Positions 53,507 to 62,373 of a DNA stretch of 64,000 bases are shown one piece after another. The notes under the pieces were generated by a model, which worked only from the letters and a program-made list of their open reading frames with translations, did no database searches and was not told the origin of the DNA. Position 1 is the first letter of the stretch, and each line of letters starts with the position of its first letter. The position numbers and the translations under genes are program-made. This DNA is from Mucilaginibacter sp. GTDB lineage: Bacteria > Bacteroidota > Bacteroidia > Sphingobacteriales > Sphingobacteriaceae. Location of the stretch: the NCBI GenBank assembly GCA_028288025.1, contig JAQBOM010000037.1, positions 112,061-176,060 of the forward strand, written 5' to 3'.

Positions 53507-54994
53507 TTACAGATTATTTGTATCTGCAATTACCTGGTTTTCGATATACGGGTCGGTTATGTAATTGCGTTCCTTCAGTCGCGGCGAAATAAACAAGAAT
53601 GCGACTACAAACACTCCAATAAATATTACAAAGAACCACTCGTAGTTTGCACCCTTAAGGTTACGTGCCCACCACCCGCCATTTTCGATAAAGCCGTTAA
53701 CAACGGCGGTAATAAGATTGCCAAACGATACTACCAGGAACCAGATGCCGGTCATGGTGCTTTTCATTGATTTTGGCGAATGCGTGTAAGCATACTCTAA
53801 ACCAGTTATTGAAACCAGTACTTCGGCTGCTGAAAGTACCATAAATGCTAGTACCTCCCACCACATGGAGGGTGTGCCGCCATGTTCAATATTGTTGTGT
53901 GCAAGGCCGATTACCACGAATGACAAAGCCGTTAAAATTAAGCCTGCACCAAGCCTTCGCAACGGCGTAGTCTTGAGCCCTCGTTTGTCCAACCATGGAT
54001 ATATCGAATAATTAAATAGAGGGATGAAAAGCAGAAGGAACACAGTATTAATGGTTGATAATTGGCCGGGGAATACTGTAAATGAGATAAAGCCAAGGTT
54101 AATGGAACGATCCATTTTATCGGCATACAGCGTCCATTCGGATAAGCATTGATCCCAAACGGCCCAAAATGCCAGGGCAAAAAAGAATACCGCCATAACA
54201 CGGTAAACAGCCTTAACGCCTTCAACGCGCTCAGGATCATAAGGTCCTTTGGCTACATCAAGCATGGATTGTCCCGGTTGTTTTTGGCCTAAGTGAGTTA
54301 GTGCATACCAACTTATAAACACCAGGTTGTTTCTGTTAACGCCTTGCGGGGGAACTTTTACATATCTTTTACGCCCCGAAAAGAATATTATGGTAGCCAG
54401 CGCCATCAGAAATCCGGGAATACCGAAGGCCCATTTTGGGCCAAAGTGGTCGTAAGTCCACGGAATAGCGATAGTTGAAATCATAGAACCTGCATTGATA
54501 CTGAAATAGAACCAGCCATATACTTTTGAAAGAAGATCTTGATTTGTAGCATCAAATTGATCGCCAACGTTGGCTGATACGCAGGACTTGATACCACCGG
54601 CGCCTATGGCAACAACGAGCAGGCCTATTTTAAAGCCGTCGAGGCCACCGTCAAACGTCGCCAATAAAAAATGACCCAGGCAGTAAATCATGGATACGTA
54701 TAAGATAAGCTTGTATTTACCGGTAAACCAGTCGGCTATCATGCCGCCTACAAATGGTAAGGAGTATGCCACCATTACAAACAAGTGGTGTAACTTATTG
54801 GCATGCGCGTTCGCCTGTTCGGTTAAGGCAGCATTGCCGGTAGGATTAAAGAATTGGTTTACTAAAAATAACGTCAATATTGAACGCATGCCATAAAAGC
54901 TAAAGCGTTCCGCTGCTTCATTCCCAATGATATACGGGACGCTTTTAGGAAATCTTGATTTGGAAGGTTCGGATGCAGTTACAGTTTCTTGCAT
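53507..54994 (-). CDS. Proton-dependent oligopeptide transporter (POT/PTR family)
   Basis: 495 residues with 12-14 membrane helices. The POT signature NEAAERFSFYGMRSILTLFL in TM1 (ExxERFxYY-like) and the FYFSINAGSMISTIA motif in TM5 are present. It imports di- and tripeptides with protons. The N terminus is cytoplasmic and hydrophilic. A clean terminator follows. The upstream spacer (54995-55138) is AT-rich with no recognised box. Confidence 0.93.
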   Translation of the reverse strand: MQETVTASEPSKSRFPKSVPYIIGNEAAERFSFYGMRSILTLFLVNQFFNPTGNAALTEQANAHANKLHHLFVMVAYSLPFVGGMIADWFTGKYKLILYVSMIYCLGHFLLATFDGGLDGFKIGLLVVAIGAGGIKSCVSANVGDQFDATNQDLLSKVYGWFYFSINAGSMISTIAIPWTYDHFGPKWAFGIPGFLMALATIIFFSGRKRYVKVPPQGVNRNNLVFISWYALTHLGQKQPGQSMLDVAKGPYDPERVEGVKAVYRVMAVFFFALAFWAVWDQCLSEWTLYADKMDRSINLGFISFTVFPGQLSTINTVFLLLFIPLFNYSIYPWLDKRGLKTTPLRRLGAGLILTALSFVVIGLAHNNIEHGGTPSMWWEVLAFMVLSAAEVLVSITGLEYAYTHSPKSMKSTMTGIWFLVVSFGNLITAVVNGFIENGGWWARNLKGANYEWFFVIFIGVFVVAFLFISPRLKERNYITDPYIENQVIADTNNL

Positions 54995-55138
54995 TATTTA
55001 TAGCATAAAAATTTTACTAAAGTACTATAATTCCCGTGATTCAAAATTTAATATTGATTACCTGTCGAAATGTTGCAGGATGTTGTAAAGGTTGTACAGG
55101 TTTCAAAATGTTATACCAGCAGGGAATGAATTTAACAA

Positions 55139-56059
55139 CTAATTTTGCTTCGGCGCTTTGGCTGCTGCTTTATCTATCGCTGCCTGTTTTTTAGGATCAA
55201 CCAGCTCATCGTCATGGGTGTTGGGTACGTTTCTCATGTCTAAATTCTCCACATAAGTCCATTTGCCATTTTTTAGCCGGTAACCATCGTAGCTCATATC
55301 GGGCCCGTACAGTTCGTGGCGATTTTTTAATTTGGGATCAGGAGGAGACAGGTGGTCAAATACGATTAAATTCTGATCGGGAACGTATCTCAACAGCAGC
55401 GACACCTGCCGGGCATATTCAAAAATAACGCGGTTGCGTGTTTTGCCATTACCGATGAAAACCGGCATCCCTAAAACAGGTGTGCCATTTTTAAAAGATA
55501 AGGCTTCGATTACTTTTTTGGTCGAATTTACATTGTTGCCTTTCCAGCCTAGTAAAACATAGTAAAGCTGTGGCGTATAAACAGGTATGATCTTGTAATA
55601 CTCGGCGCCTATCCATTTGCGGTTATCGGTTACTGTATCTTCCGGGTTTTTAATTAACGGGGTATAATCGTCAAGCGGGAACATTTTCAAGTCGCCCCCT
55701 GTATTCATCTGTATAGTCCCGTAAAAACGGTAACTGCCATCCTGGTTAACAACCGGCCAGCTGATGATACGGAAACGATTGTCGGGTGAATTGGTGATCC
55801 GTAAACTTTTTACTGAATCGAAGGGGTAAATAAAGGAGTTATGAATTTTTAAAGCGCTTACCAGGGTTTTGATAAACGTGTAATTGGCGTTTTTACGAAT
55901 TAGCTCTTCATCATCATTCACCATCTTTTTGCCTAATGATGCCAGGCTGTCCTCGTAAGATTTTAATTGTTTAAGACGGCCGGTTTCATCTGAATGCTGA
56001 GCGAATATAAGATGCGGCATTGCGGCCAGCAGAAAACAAGTAATTATTAACTTTTTCAT
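55139..56059 (-). CDS. Exported hypothetical protein
   Basis: 306 residues with a signal peptide (KLIITCFLLAAMPHLIFAQ), no lipobox. The mature part has a Lys/Glu-rich start, a beta-rich middle (RIISWPVVNQDGSYRFYGTI, IPVYTPQLYYVLLGWKG) and an alanine/lysine-rich C terminus (KKQAAIDKAAAKAPKQN). I do not recognise a family. It follows the thiolase gene by 8 nt in the same direction, so the two are likely cotranscribed, although nothing in its sequence suggests lipid metabolism. Confidence 0.6.
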   Translation of the reverse strand: MKKLIITCFLLAAMPHLIFAQHSDETGRLKQLKSYEDSLASLGKKMVNDDEELIRKNANYTFIKTLVSALKIHNSFIYPFDSVKSLRITNSPDNRFRIISWPVVNQDGSYRFYGTIQMNTGGDLKMFPLDDYTPLIKNPEDTVTDNRKWIGAEYYKIIPVYTPQLYYVLLGWKGNNVNSTKKVIEALSFKNGTPVLGMPVFIGNGKTRNRVIFEYARQVSLLLRYVPDQNLIVFDHLSPPDPKLKNRHELYGPDMSYDGYRLKNGKWTYVENLDMRNVPNTHDDELVDPKKQAAIDKAAAKAPKQN

Positions 56060-56067
56060 TAACCTAA

Positions 56068-57246
56068 TTAACGTAAATTTTCGATAACCATTGCGCTTGC
56101 GCCGCCGCCGCCGTTACAAATTCCGGCCGCGCCATATTTTCCCTTATTTTGCTGTAGTACATGGAGTAAGGTTACGATAATGCGCGCGCCAGACGCGCCC
56201 AGGGGATGCCCCATAGCCACCGCGCCGCCGTTTACATTTACTTTTGCCGGATCGAGCTTCAAAAGCTGGTTATTGGCAATGGCTACCACCGAAAAAGCTT
56301 CATTGATCTCAAAATAATCCATTTGTTCAGCCGATAAATTTGCGCGGTGCAAAGCTAAGGGGATAGCTTTTGACGGAGCTGTCGTAAACCATTCAGGCGC
56401 CTGCTGCGCATCGGCATAGGATATTATGCGGGCCAAAGGCTTTATTCCCAACTCAACCGCTTTGTCTTTACTCATTAAAACTACTACTGCCGCGCCATCG
56501 TTTAAGGTAGAGGCATTAGCAGCTGTTACCGTGCCTTCTTTTTTAAACACAGGTTTTAACGATGGAATTTTATCGAATTTAACCGCATTAGGTTCTTCAT
56601 CGTCGGCAAATAGGGTTATCCCGCCTTTTTTGTCTTTTAGTTCAACCGGGGTTATTTCGGCTTTAAATTTACCGTCTGTTTGGGCTGTCTGCGCTCTTTT
56701 GTACGAGTCAACGGCAAAGGCGTCCTGTTCTTCGCGGCCGATATTGCATTCAACGGCGCATAATTCAGCCGCTGAACCCATATGATAATCATTATAAACG
56801 TCCCAAAGACCGTCTTTTATCAGGCCATCGGTTATTTGGCCGTTACCTAGGCGATAGCCATTCCTGGCTTTATCAAGATAGTAAGGCACATTGCTCATGC
56901 TTTCCATTCCGCCGGCTACAACAATTTCATTTTGACCCAACGCGATGCTCTGGGCCGCCAGCATAATGGCTTTCATGCCGGATGCGCACACTTTGTTTAC
57001 GGTAGTAGCCGGTAACGAAGGCAATCCGGCAAATATCGCGGCCTGCGTTGCCGGCGCCTGGCCTAAATTTGCTGACAAAACGTTACCCATATATACCTCC
57101 TGTATCTGAGCGGGCTCTAACCCTGCTTTTTGCACAGCTGATTTAATAACGATACTTCCCAGCTCTGTTGCTGATAATCCGGCCAGGCTGCCGCCAAAAC
57201 TGCCGATAGGGGTGCGGGTGGCCGAAACAATAACTACTTCTCTCAT
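56068..57246 (-). CDS. Acetyl-CoA C-acyltransferase (thiolase)
   Basis: 392 residues. Active-site Cys in NKVCASGMKAIMLAAQ (about C89), the His-containing FEINEAFSVVAIAN, the GGAVAMGHPLGASGARI block with the second His, and the second Cys in GICNGGGGASAM. It condenses or cleaves acetoacetyl-CoA/3-ketoacyl-CoA; biosynthetic thiolases are of this length. A TAAATTTG box lies 19 nt before the ATG. The start MREVVIVSATRTPIG is the family standard. Confidence 0.95.
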   Translation of the reverse strand: MREVVIVSATRTPIGSFGGSLAGLSATELGSIVIKSAVQKAGLEPAQIQEVYMGNVLSANLGQAPATQAAIFAGLPSLPATTVNKVCASGMKAIMLAAQSIALGQNEIVVAGGMESMSNVPYYLDKARNGYRLGNGQITDGLIKDGLWDVYNDYHMGSAAELCAVECNIGREEQDAFAVDSYKRAQTAQTDGKFKAEITPVELKDKKGGITLFADDEEPNAVKFDKIPSLKPVFKKEGTVTAANASTLNDGAAVVVLMSKDKAVELGIKPLARIISYADAQQAPEWFTTAPSKAIPLALHRANLSAEQMDYFEINEAFSVVAIANNQLLKLDPAKVNVNGGAVAMGHPLGASGARIIVTLLHVLQQNKGKYGAAGICNGGGGASAMVIENLR

Positions 57247-57311
57247 ATGTTATATAGTGGAACGGCAAATTTAGCCTTTTTATGTTATGCATGCATAGTT
57301 TTTGGGTTAAA

Positions 57312-57404
57312 AAGTCTTGAGTCCTGAGTCGAAAGTCTTGAGCGAAAATCTCAAATTATGTATCCATCTGACTCAAGACTCCAGACTCAGGACTCAGGAC
57401 TGTC
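57312..57404. repeat. AGTCTTGAGTCCTGAGTC inverted word repeat
   Basis: AAGTCTTGAGTCCTGAGTCG and AAAGTCTTGAG (57312-57342) face the inverse GACTCAAGACTCCAGACTCA and GGACTCAGGACTG (57370-57403). It occupies the spacer between the divergent thiolase and HD genes and gave the spurious N-terminal extension in the ORF track. Confidence 0.75.
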
Positions 57405-57472
57405 CTCATAGCGTTCACGAAAAAAAGCATATAACCGAAACTTATATTAATTTTGAACCGACAAATACGTTA

Positions 57473-59539
57473 ATGGCAAAATTATCTACATCGCGCCAAA
57501 AGGCATTACTGCGCAAATACTCCCGTAATGTTAAGTTTTTAATGATGCTGATAAGCATCGGCCTGATTGTTTTTACTCTCCCAAAACAGGCAAAGTTTAG
57601 TTACGATGTTGAAAAAGGCCGCATATGGAACCAGAAGGACCTGGTATCGCCCTATAACTTTGCGATACTAAAAACTCCGCAGGAAATTGAAAGCGACCGG
57701 AGAACCGCATTGGCTACCATTAAGCCGATATACCAGGTTGACGAAGAGTTGAGCGAGCACCAATTGGACGGGTTTAAAAACGACCTGGAGATCAAATGGC
57801 ACAATGCCGGAATAAACGACCGGCAGAAAACAAAATATATAACCGAAGGCTATAATTTATTAAAGGGAATATATGATGCCGGCATTTTAAAGCTCGACCC
57901 CAAATACCAGCAAAATGCCGAAAATTACCCGGTAACGATATTAAACAAGAATGTAGCAACTGAGAAGAACACTGCCGACCTGTTTACCAAAGAAAAGGCC
58001 GTGATTTATTGCGACAAGCTTTTAAGCAGCCAGAAAGGCCTTGATAAGGCGTTTTTGCTTGACCTGGTATCCAACCGGATCCAACCCAATTTAATTTATG
58101 ATAACAAACTAACCGCACGTCTTGAAAAGGAGGTGGTAGATGGCCTGTCGACAACCCGTGGCATGGTGCAAAAAGGGGAGGTTATTATTGCAAAAGGCTC
58201 GGTGGTGAGTGATGAGGTTTACCAGAAGTTGCAGTCGTACAAAAAAGCGTTTGAAGATAATGCCCGGATAAACGGCGACCCACGGCTGGTTTTACTGGGC
58301 CAAACCTTATTGGTAAGTATAGCAATCGCTTTGCTGATGATATTTTTATATCTCTTTCGCAGGGATATTTATGAAGATAACCGCCTTGTAAGCCTGATAT
58401 TACTGGTAGTTACGGCAATGCTGTTCACCCTGTCAATGGCCATACGGTTTCAGCTACCGAATTTATATTTCATACCGTATTGTATCGTACCTATTATTAT
58501 CCGTATCCTGTTTGATACCCGCCTTGCCTTAAATATACACTTACTGGTGGTGCTGATAGCCGGCTTCTTCGTTCCGAATAGCTTTGAATTTGCCTATTTT
58601 GAACTTACGGCCGGTATGGTTTCAATTTACAGCATCAAGAATCTTATCCGGCGCGAGCAGTTTCTCATCTCTGCATTGATCATCACGTTCACTTATTTCG
58701 TTTCCTTTTTGGGGATCTCGTTCATCCGCGAAGGCAGCTTTACAAGTATCGACTGGATGGATTTCCTGCCATTTGTGGTAAGTGTTTTGTTGACCCTGCT
58801 GGCTTACCCGCTTATTTACATTTTTGAAAAAGTATTTGCCATCACTTCGGATATCACGTTAATTGAGCTTACCAATACCAATGCCCCTTTGCTGCGCGAA
58901 ATGGCCTTTACAGCGCCGGGCACTTTCCAGCATTCGCTGCAGGTAGCCAACCTTGCGGAAAACGCTATTTATTCCATTGGCGGTAACGCTTTGTTGGTTA
59001 GGGCAGGGGCGCTGTACCATGATATCGGCAAAATGGAAAACCCGTTGTTTTTTATCGAGAACCAAAGCTCGGGGTTTAACCCGCACGATAAGCTGCCTTA
59101 CCAGGAAAGCGCGCAGATCATCATCCGGCATGTGAGTAAGGGCATTGAAATGGCCCACAAGGCAAACCTTCCCGAAATTGTGATCGACTTTATCAGAACC
59201 CACCACGGCGATACCCGGGTAGATTATTTTTACCAGTCGTTCCTTAAAAACTTTCCCGAAAAGCTGGTGGACGAAAACACCTTTAGATATCCCGGTCCCA
59301 TCCCGTTTTCAAAAGAAGCCGGTGTGCTTATGCTTGCCGACTCGGTTGAGGCCGCATCGCGCTCATTAAAGGAACCTGACGAACTTTCTATCAGCAACCT
59401 GGTCGACCGTATCGTGAAATACAAACTCGATCAAAATCAGCTAAAAGACAGTAATATAACGCTGAAGGATATCGAAACGATCAAAAGCATATTCAAGCGC
59501 ATGTTGATGAGTATTTACCATGTAAGGATCGATTATTAA
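57473..59539 (+). CDS. 7TM receptor-HD phosphohydrolase (PgpH-like)
   Basis: 688 residues from the ATG at 57473; the 52 upstream codons of the track lie in a repeat. Layout: an N-terminal membrane helix (LMMLISIGLIVFTL), a ~230-residue extracytoplasmic 7TMR-HDED domain, a seven-helix membrane core, and a cytoplasmic HD domain with HSLQVANLAENAIYS and the HDIG motif YHDIGKM, plus a downstream TRxxHGDTR-like RTHHGDTRVDYF. The Listeria member PgpH hydrolyses c-di-AMP, so that is the best guess for function. All metal ligands are present. Confidence 0.92.
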   Translation: MAKLSTSRQKALLRKYSRNVKFLMMLISIGLIVFTLPKQAKFSYDVEKGRIWNQKDLVSPYNFAILKTPQEIESDRRTALATIKPIYQVDEELSEHQLDGFKNDLEIKWHNAGINDRQKTKYITEGYNLLKGIYDAGILKLDPKYQQNAENYPVTILNKNVATEKNTADLFTKEKAVIYCDKLLSSQKGLDKAFLLDLVSNRIQPNLIYDNKLTARLEKEVVDGLSTTRGMVQKGEVIIAKGSVVSDEVYQKLQSYKKAFEDNARINGDPRLVLLGQTLLVSIAIALLMIFLYLFRRDIYEDNRLVSLILLVVTAMLFTLSMAIRFQLPNLYFIPYCIVPIIIRILFDTRLALNIHLLVVLIAGFFVPNSFEFAYFELTAGMVSIYSIKNLIRREQFLISALIITFTYFVSFLGISFIREGSFTSIDWMDFLPFVVSVLLTLLAYPLIYIFEKVFAITSDITLIELTNTNAPLLREMAFTAPGTFQHSLQVANLAENAIYSIGGNALLVRAGALYHDIGKMENPLFFIENQSSGFNPHDKLPYQESAQIIIRHVSKGIEMAHKANLPEIVIDFIRTHHGDTRVDYFYQSFLKNFPEKLVDENTFRYPGPIPFSKEAGVLMLADSVEAASRSLKEPDELSISNLVDRIVKYKLDQNQLKDSNITLKDIETIKSIFKRMLMSIYHVRIDY

Positions 59540-59556
59540 CCAAACTCAAAATATTT

Positions 59557-59586
59557 TTTGACCGCTTAACTGAATTGCTATATTTG
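59557..59586 (+). promoter_or_regulatory. Promoter of tRNA-Ser
   Basis: TTTG (59557-59560), an 18-nt spacer and TATATTTG (59579-59586): close to the Bacteroidetes consensus. It is placed about 34 nt before the tRNA 5' end. Confidence 0.8.
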
Positions 59587-59620
59587 CAGTCCCGAAAAAA
59601 ACGGGTTTTATTTAAATACT

Positions 59621-59707
59621 GGTGAGGTGCCTGAGAGGCCGAAAGGATCAGTTTGCTAAACTGACGTACGGGAAACTGTACCGAGGGTTCGAATCCCTCC
59701 CTCACCG
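59621..59707 (+). tRNA. tRNA-Ser (anticodon GCU)
   Basis: The acceptor stem GGTGAGG pairs with CCTCACC (59700-59706). D-arm, a 5-bp anticodon stem TCAGT/ACTGA with loop TTGCTAA (anticodon GCU at 59655-59657, reading AGC/AGU), a long variable arm (GTACGGGAAACTGTAC) typical for Ser, and the T arm GAGGGTTCGAATCCCTC are all present. The 3' CCA is not encoded. Length 87 nt. It has its own promoter and terminator. Confidence 0.97.
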
Positions 59708-59710
59708 CCG

Positions 59711-59743
59711 AATGCCCTGGCTTAACGCCGGGGCATTTTTTTT
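59711..59743 (+). terminator. Intrinsic terminator after tRNA-Ser
   Basis: AATGCCCTGGC and GCCGGGGCATT pair over 11 bp (one G-T) around TTAAC, followed by eight T. It closes the single-gene tRNA unit. Confidence 0.92.
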
Positions 59744-59825
59744 AAGCGTGGACGCTAAATCCATTTGAAACGTATTACTTCCCAAATAGAAAAAAATACC
59801 TTTCTTTGAAAATCGATTTAGCAGA

Positions 59826-62093
59826 ATGAAAAAGCAAACAATTACCCTCAGTATCTTACTGCTTGCCTTAATGGGCGATGCCCAAGATTACGTAAAATAT
59901 GTGAATACCTTACAAGGGACTTATTCTACCTATAGTCTTTCCTATGGCAGTACCTATCCAACCGTAGGTCTTCCTTTCGCGGAGCATTTTTACTCGCCGC
60001 AAACCGGCAAAAATGGCGAAGGCTGGAAATATCAGTACCAGGCCGACGAGATCCGCGGGTTTGAGCAAGTACACCAGTGCAGCCCATGGATGGGTGATTA
60101 CGCTGTGCTTTCATTAATGCCGGAAGAAGGTGATTTAAAAGTAACAGACGATGTCCGCGGCGCGGCATTTAAACACGAAAATGAAATCGCCAAACCCAAT
60201 TACTATAAAGTAAAGTTTGATAATGGTATCACTACCGAAATAAGCCCTGTTGAACGCGGCGCGCATATGCGTTTTTCTTTCACCGGCAAACAAGACGCTT
60301 ATATAGTTTTTGACGGTTACACCAAATACTGCGATTTGCAGATAAACCCTGCGAAAAAGGAAATAACCGGCTATGTACACAATGGTACCTTTGTACCAGG
60401 CGGCTTTAAAGCCTATTTTGTGTTGCAATTTGATCAGCCTTTTGTGAGATACGGTACCTGGCAAAAGAAAAGCGTCGCAATAACTAAAGATCAAAAAGCT
60501 AATTCGGGCAATGCCATAGGCGCTTACCTGCAATTTAAAAAGGGAACGATTGTACAGGTTAAGATGACTACCTCGTACATCAGCCCGGAACAGGCTGCAT
60601 TAAACCTGCAAACCGAATTGGGCGGCTTCAAGAGTCTCGACCAAACCAGAGCTGCTGCCTTCAAAATATGGAATGATTTATTTAAACGTGTCGCGGTAGA
60701 AGGTGGTACCGAAGCAGATAAAGCAACTTTTTATTCATGCCTGTTCAGGGCGAATCTATTTTCGAGGAAGTTTTATGATATAAATAAGGACGGCAAGCCA
60801 TATTACTATAGCCCTTACGACGAAAAGATACATGATGGCTATATGTTTACCGATAATGGTTTTTGGGATACCTTCAGGGCGCAATTTCCATTAAGCAATA
60901 TTTTGCACCCGGAAATGGAAGGGCGGTATATGCAAAGCCTGCTGGATGCACAGCAACAATATGGCTTTTTCCCAGCCTGGTCGAACCCAGGTATGTCGGG
61001 CGTAATGCTGGGCAATCATGCCATATCATTACTTGCTGATGCGTGGGCAAAAGGTATCCACACTTTCGATCCGGATAAAGCATTGGCGGCTTACATGCAC
61101 GAGGCAACCAATAAGGGCCCTTGGGGCGGTTCGGACGGCCGCGAGGGATGGAAAGATTATTTCACCTTAGGTTTTGTGCCACCGGGCGAAGTTCATGAAT
61201 ATGGCGCTAAGACGCTCGAATATTGCTACGATGACTTTTGCGCTTACAACTTGGCGAAAATGACGGGCAATAACTTTTATGAAAAGATATTTGCCAAACA
61301 GCTATACAATTATAAAAATCTGTACGACCCGTCGGTAGGTTTCATGCGCGGCAAACTGGCTAATGGTAAATGGCTGCCGGACTTTGACCCGACTGAATGG
61401 GGCGGCCCGTTTACCGAAGGAAATTCCTGGCAATACACCTGGTCTGTTTTCCAGGATATCAATGGCCTTATTAACTTGATGAGCGGCGAAAAACCTTTTT
61501 TGGCGAAACTGGATACGCTTTTTACTACCAACAGCAAATTTAAAGTGGGTACTTACGGTACCGAAATACATGAGATGACCGAAATGGTGCTGGGACATAT
61601 GGGCCAGTACGCGCATGGCAATGAGCCGGATATGCACGTGCCCTACCTGTACAATTATGTCCGTGAACCTTGGAAAACCCAATATTGCGTTAGGCAAATC
61701 ATGAACAAATTGTACAATGCCGGGCCAAAGGGGTATCCGGGCGATGAAGACCAGGGACAAATGTCATCATGGTATGTGATCAGCGCTTTGGGCTTATACA
61801 GTGTTTGCCCTGGCACTGACCAATATGTGATTGGTAGCCCTTTGTTTAACAAGGCGACCATTACCCTGGAAAACGGCAATAAATTTACAGTTATGGCCAA
61901 CGGTAACAGCAAAACCAACGTCTACATACAATCAGCAAAATTGAATGGCAAGGTTTATACCCATAACTACATCACCTACGCGGATATCAATAGCGGTGGC
62001 ACGCTGGAGTTGCAAATGGGGCCGAAACCAAATAAAGACAGGGGCGTTGCGGATGCTGATAAGCCGTTTTCATTGTCAGGGGCGGCGAGGTAG
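59826..62093 (+). CDS. GH92 family alpha-mannosidase
   Basis: 755 residues, secreted (signal TITLSILLLALMGDAQ). The mature N-terminal beta-sandwich starts YVKYVNTLQGTYSTYSLSYG, and the C-terminal (alpha/alpha)6 barrel carries the GH92 signatures YAHGNEPDMHVPYLYNYV and GYPGDEDQGQMSSWYVISAL, with the Glu/Asp catalytic residues and Ca2+ ligands. GH92 enzymes are exo-acting, Ca2+-dependent alpha-mannosidases acting on N-glycans or yeast mannans. It precedes a sialate O-acetylesterase, so glycan breakdown is the likely context, but no SusC/SusD pair is in the window. Confidence 0.95.
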   Translation: MKKQTITLSILLLALMGDAQDYVKYVNTLQGTYSTYSLSYGSTYPTVGLPFAEHFYSPQTGKNGEGWKYQYQADEIRGFEQVHQCSPWMGDYAVLSLMPEEGDLKVTDDVRGAAFKHENEIAKPNYYKVKFDNGITTEISPVERGAHMRFSFTGKQDAYIVFDGYTKYCDLQINPAKKEITGYVHNGTFVPGGFKAYFVLQFDQPFVRYGTWQKKSVAITKDQKANSGNAIGAYLQFKKGTIVQVKMTTSYISPEQAALNLQTELGGFKSLDQTRAAAFKIWNDLFKRVAVEGGTEADKATFYSCLFRANLFSRKFYDINKDGKPYYYSPYDEKIHDGYMFTDNGFWDTFRAQFPLSNILHPEMEGRYMQSLLDAQQQYGFFPAWSNPGMSGVMLGNHAISLLADAWAKGIHTFDPDKALAAYMHEATNKGPWGGSDGREGWKDYFTLGFVPPGEVHEYGAKTLEYCYDDFCAYNLAKMTGNNFYEKIFAKQLYNYKNLYDPSVGFMRGKLANGKWLPDFDPTEWGGPFTEGNSWQYTWSVFQDINGLINLMSGEKPFLAKLDTLFTTNSKFKVGTYGTEIHEMTEMVLGHMGQYAHGNEPDMHVPYLYNYVREPWKTQYCVRQIMNKLYNAGPKGYPGDEDQGQMSSWYVISALGLYSVCPGTDQYVIGSPLFNKATITLENGNKFTVMANGNSKTNVYIQSAKLNGKVYTHNYITYADINSGGTLELQMGPKPNKDRGVADADKPFSLSGAAR

Positions 62094-62373
62094 GTTTGGT
62101 TTAGCTCAATTAGTGGGTACATTGTCTTAATACTTAAGGGAATTTTTAAGCACATTTGTCATTTATTCACTTATTAAACATGATAAATTAATTTTTCCAA
62201 CTTCCCAAAAAAATAAGACAAAACTTATTTTTCAAGCTTATCTTATTTGGTAGTCCGTGAATCCAAACACAAACAGCTTTCAAACTTCGGGAAGAAGCTG
62301 GACACGAGCTACTGTAAACGTATATAAAACGTAATGCGAATTGCTTTTATAATATTTTTTATAGTTTTACGGT
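62094..62373. other. 280-bp AT-rich spacer with an AAATAAG/CTTATTT hairpin
   Basis: No gene. AAAAATAAG (62209-62217) and CTTATTTTT (62224-62232) form a 9-bp hairpin with loop ACAAAA, and a third TCTTATTT copy lies at 62241-62248. It may be an operator or a weak terminator of the GH92 gene; no consensus promoter for the next gene is evident. Confidence 0.5.

Noticed and set aside
57317-57472. N-terminal 52 codons of the HD phosphohydrolase ORF in the track
   Set aside because: They translate the GAGTC word repeat of the spacer; the family start follows the ATG at 57473.
59621-59743. tRNA-Ser as an integration site for a mobile element
   Set aside because: No integrase and no second copy of the tRNA 3' end was seen; the gene is followed by its own terminator and ordinary secreted hydrolases.
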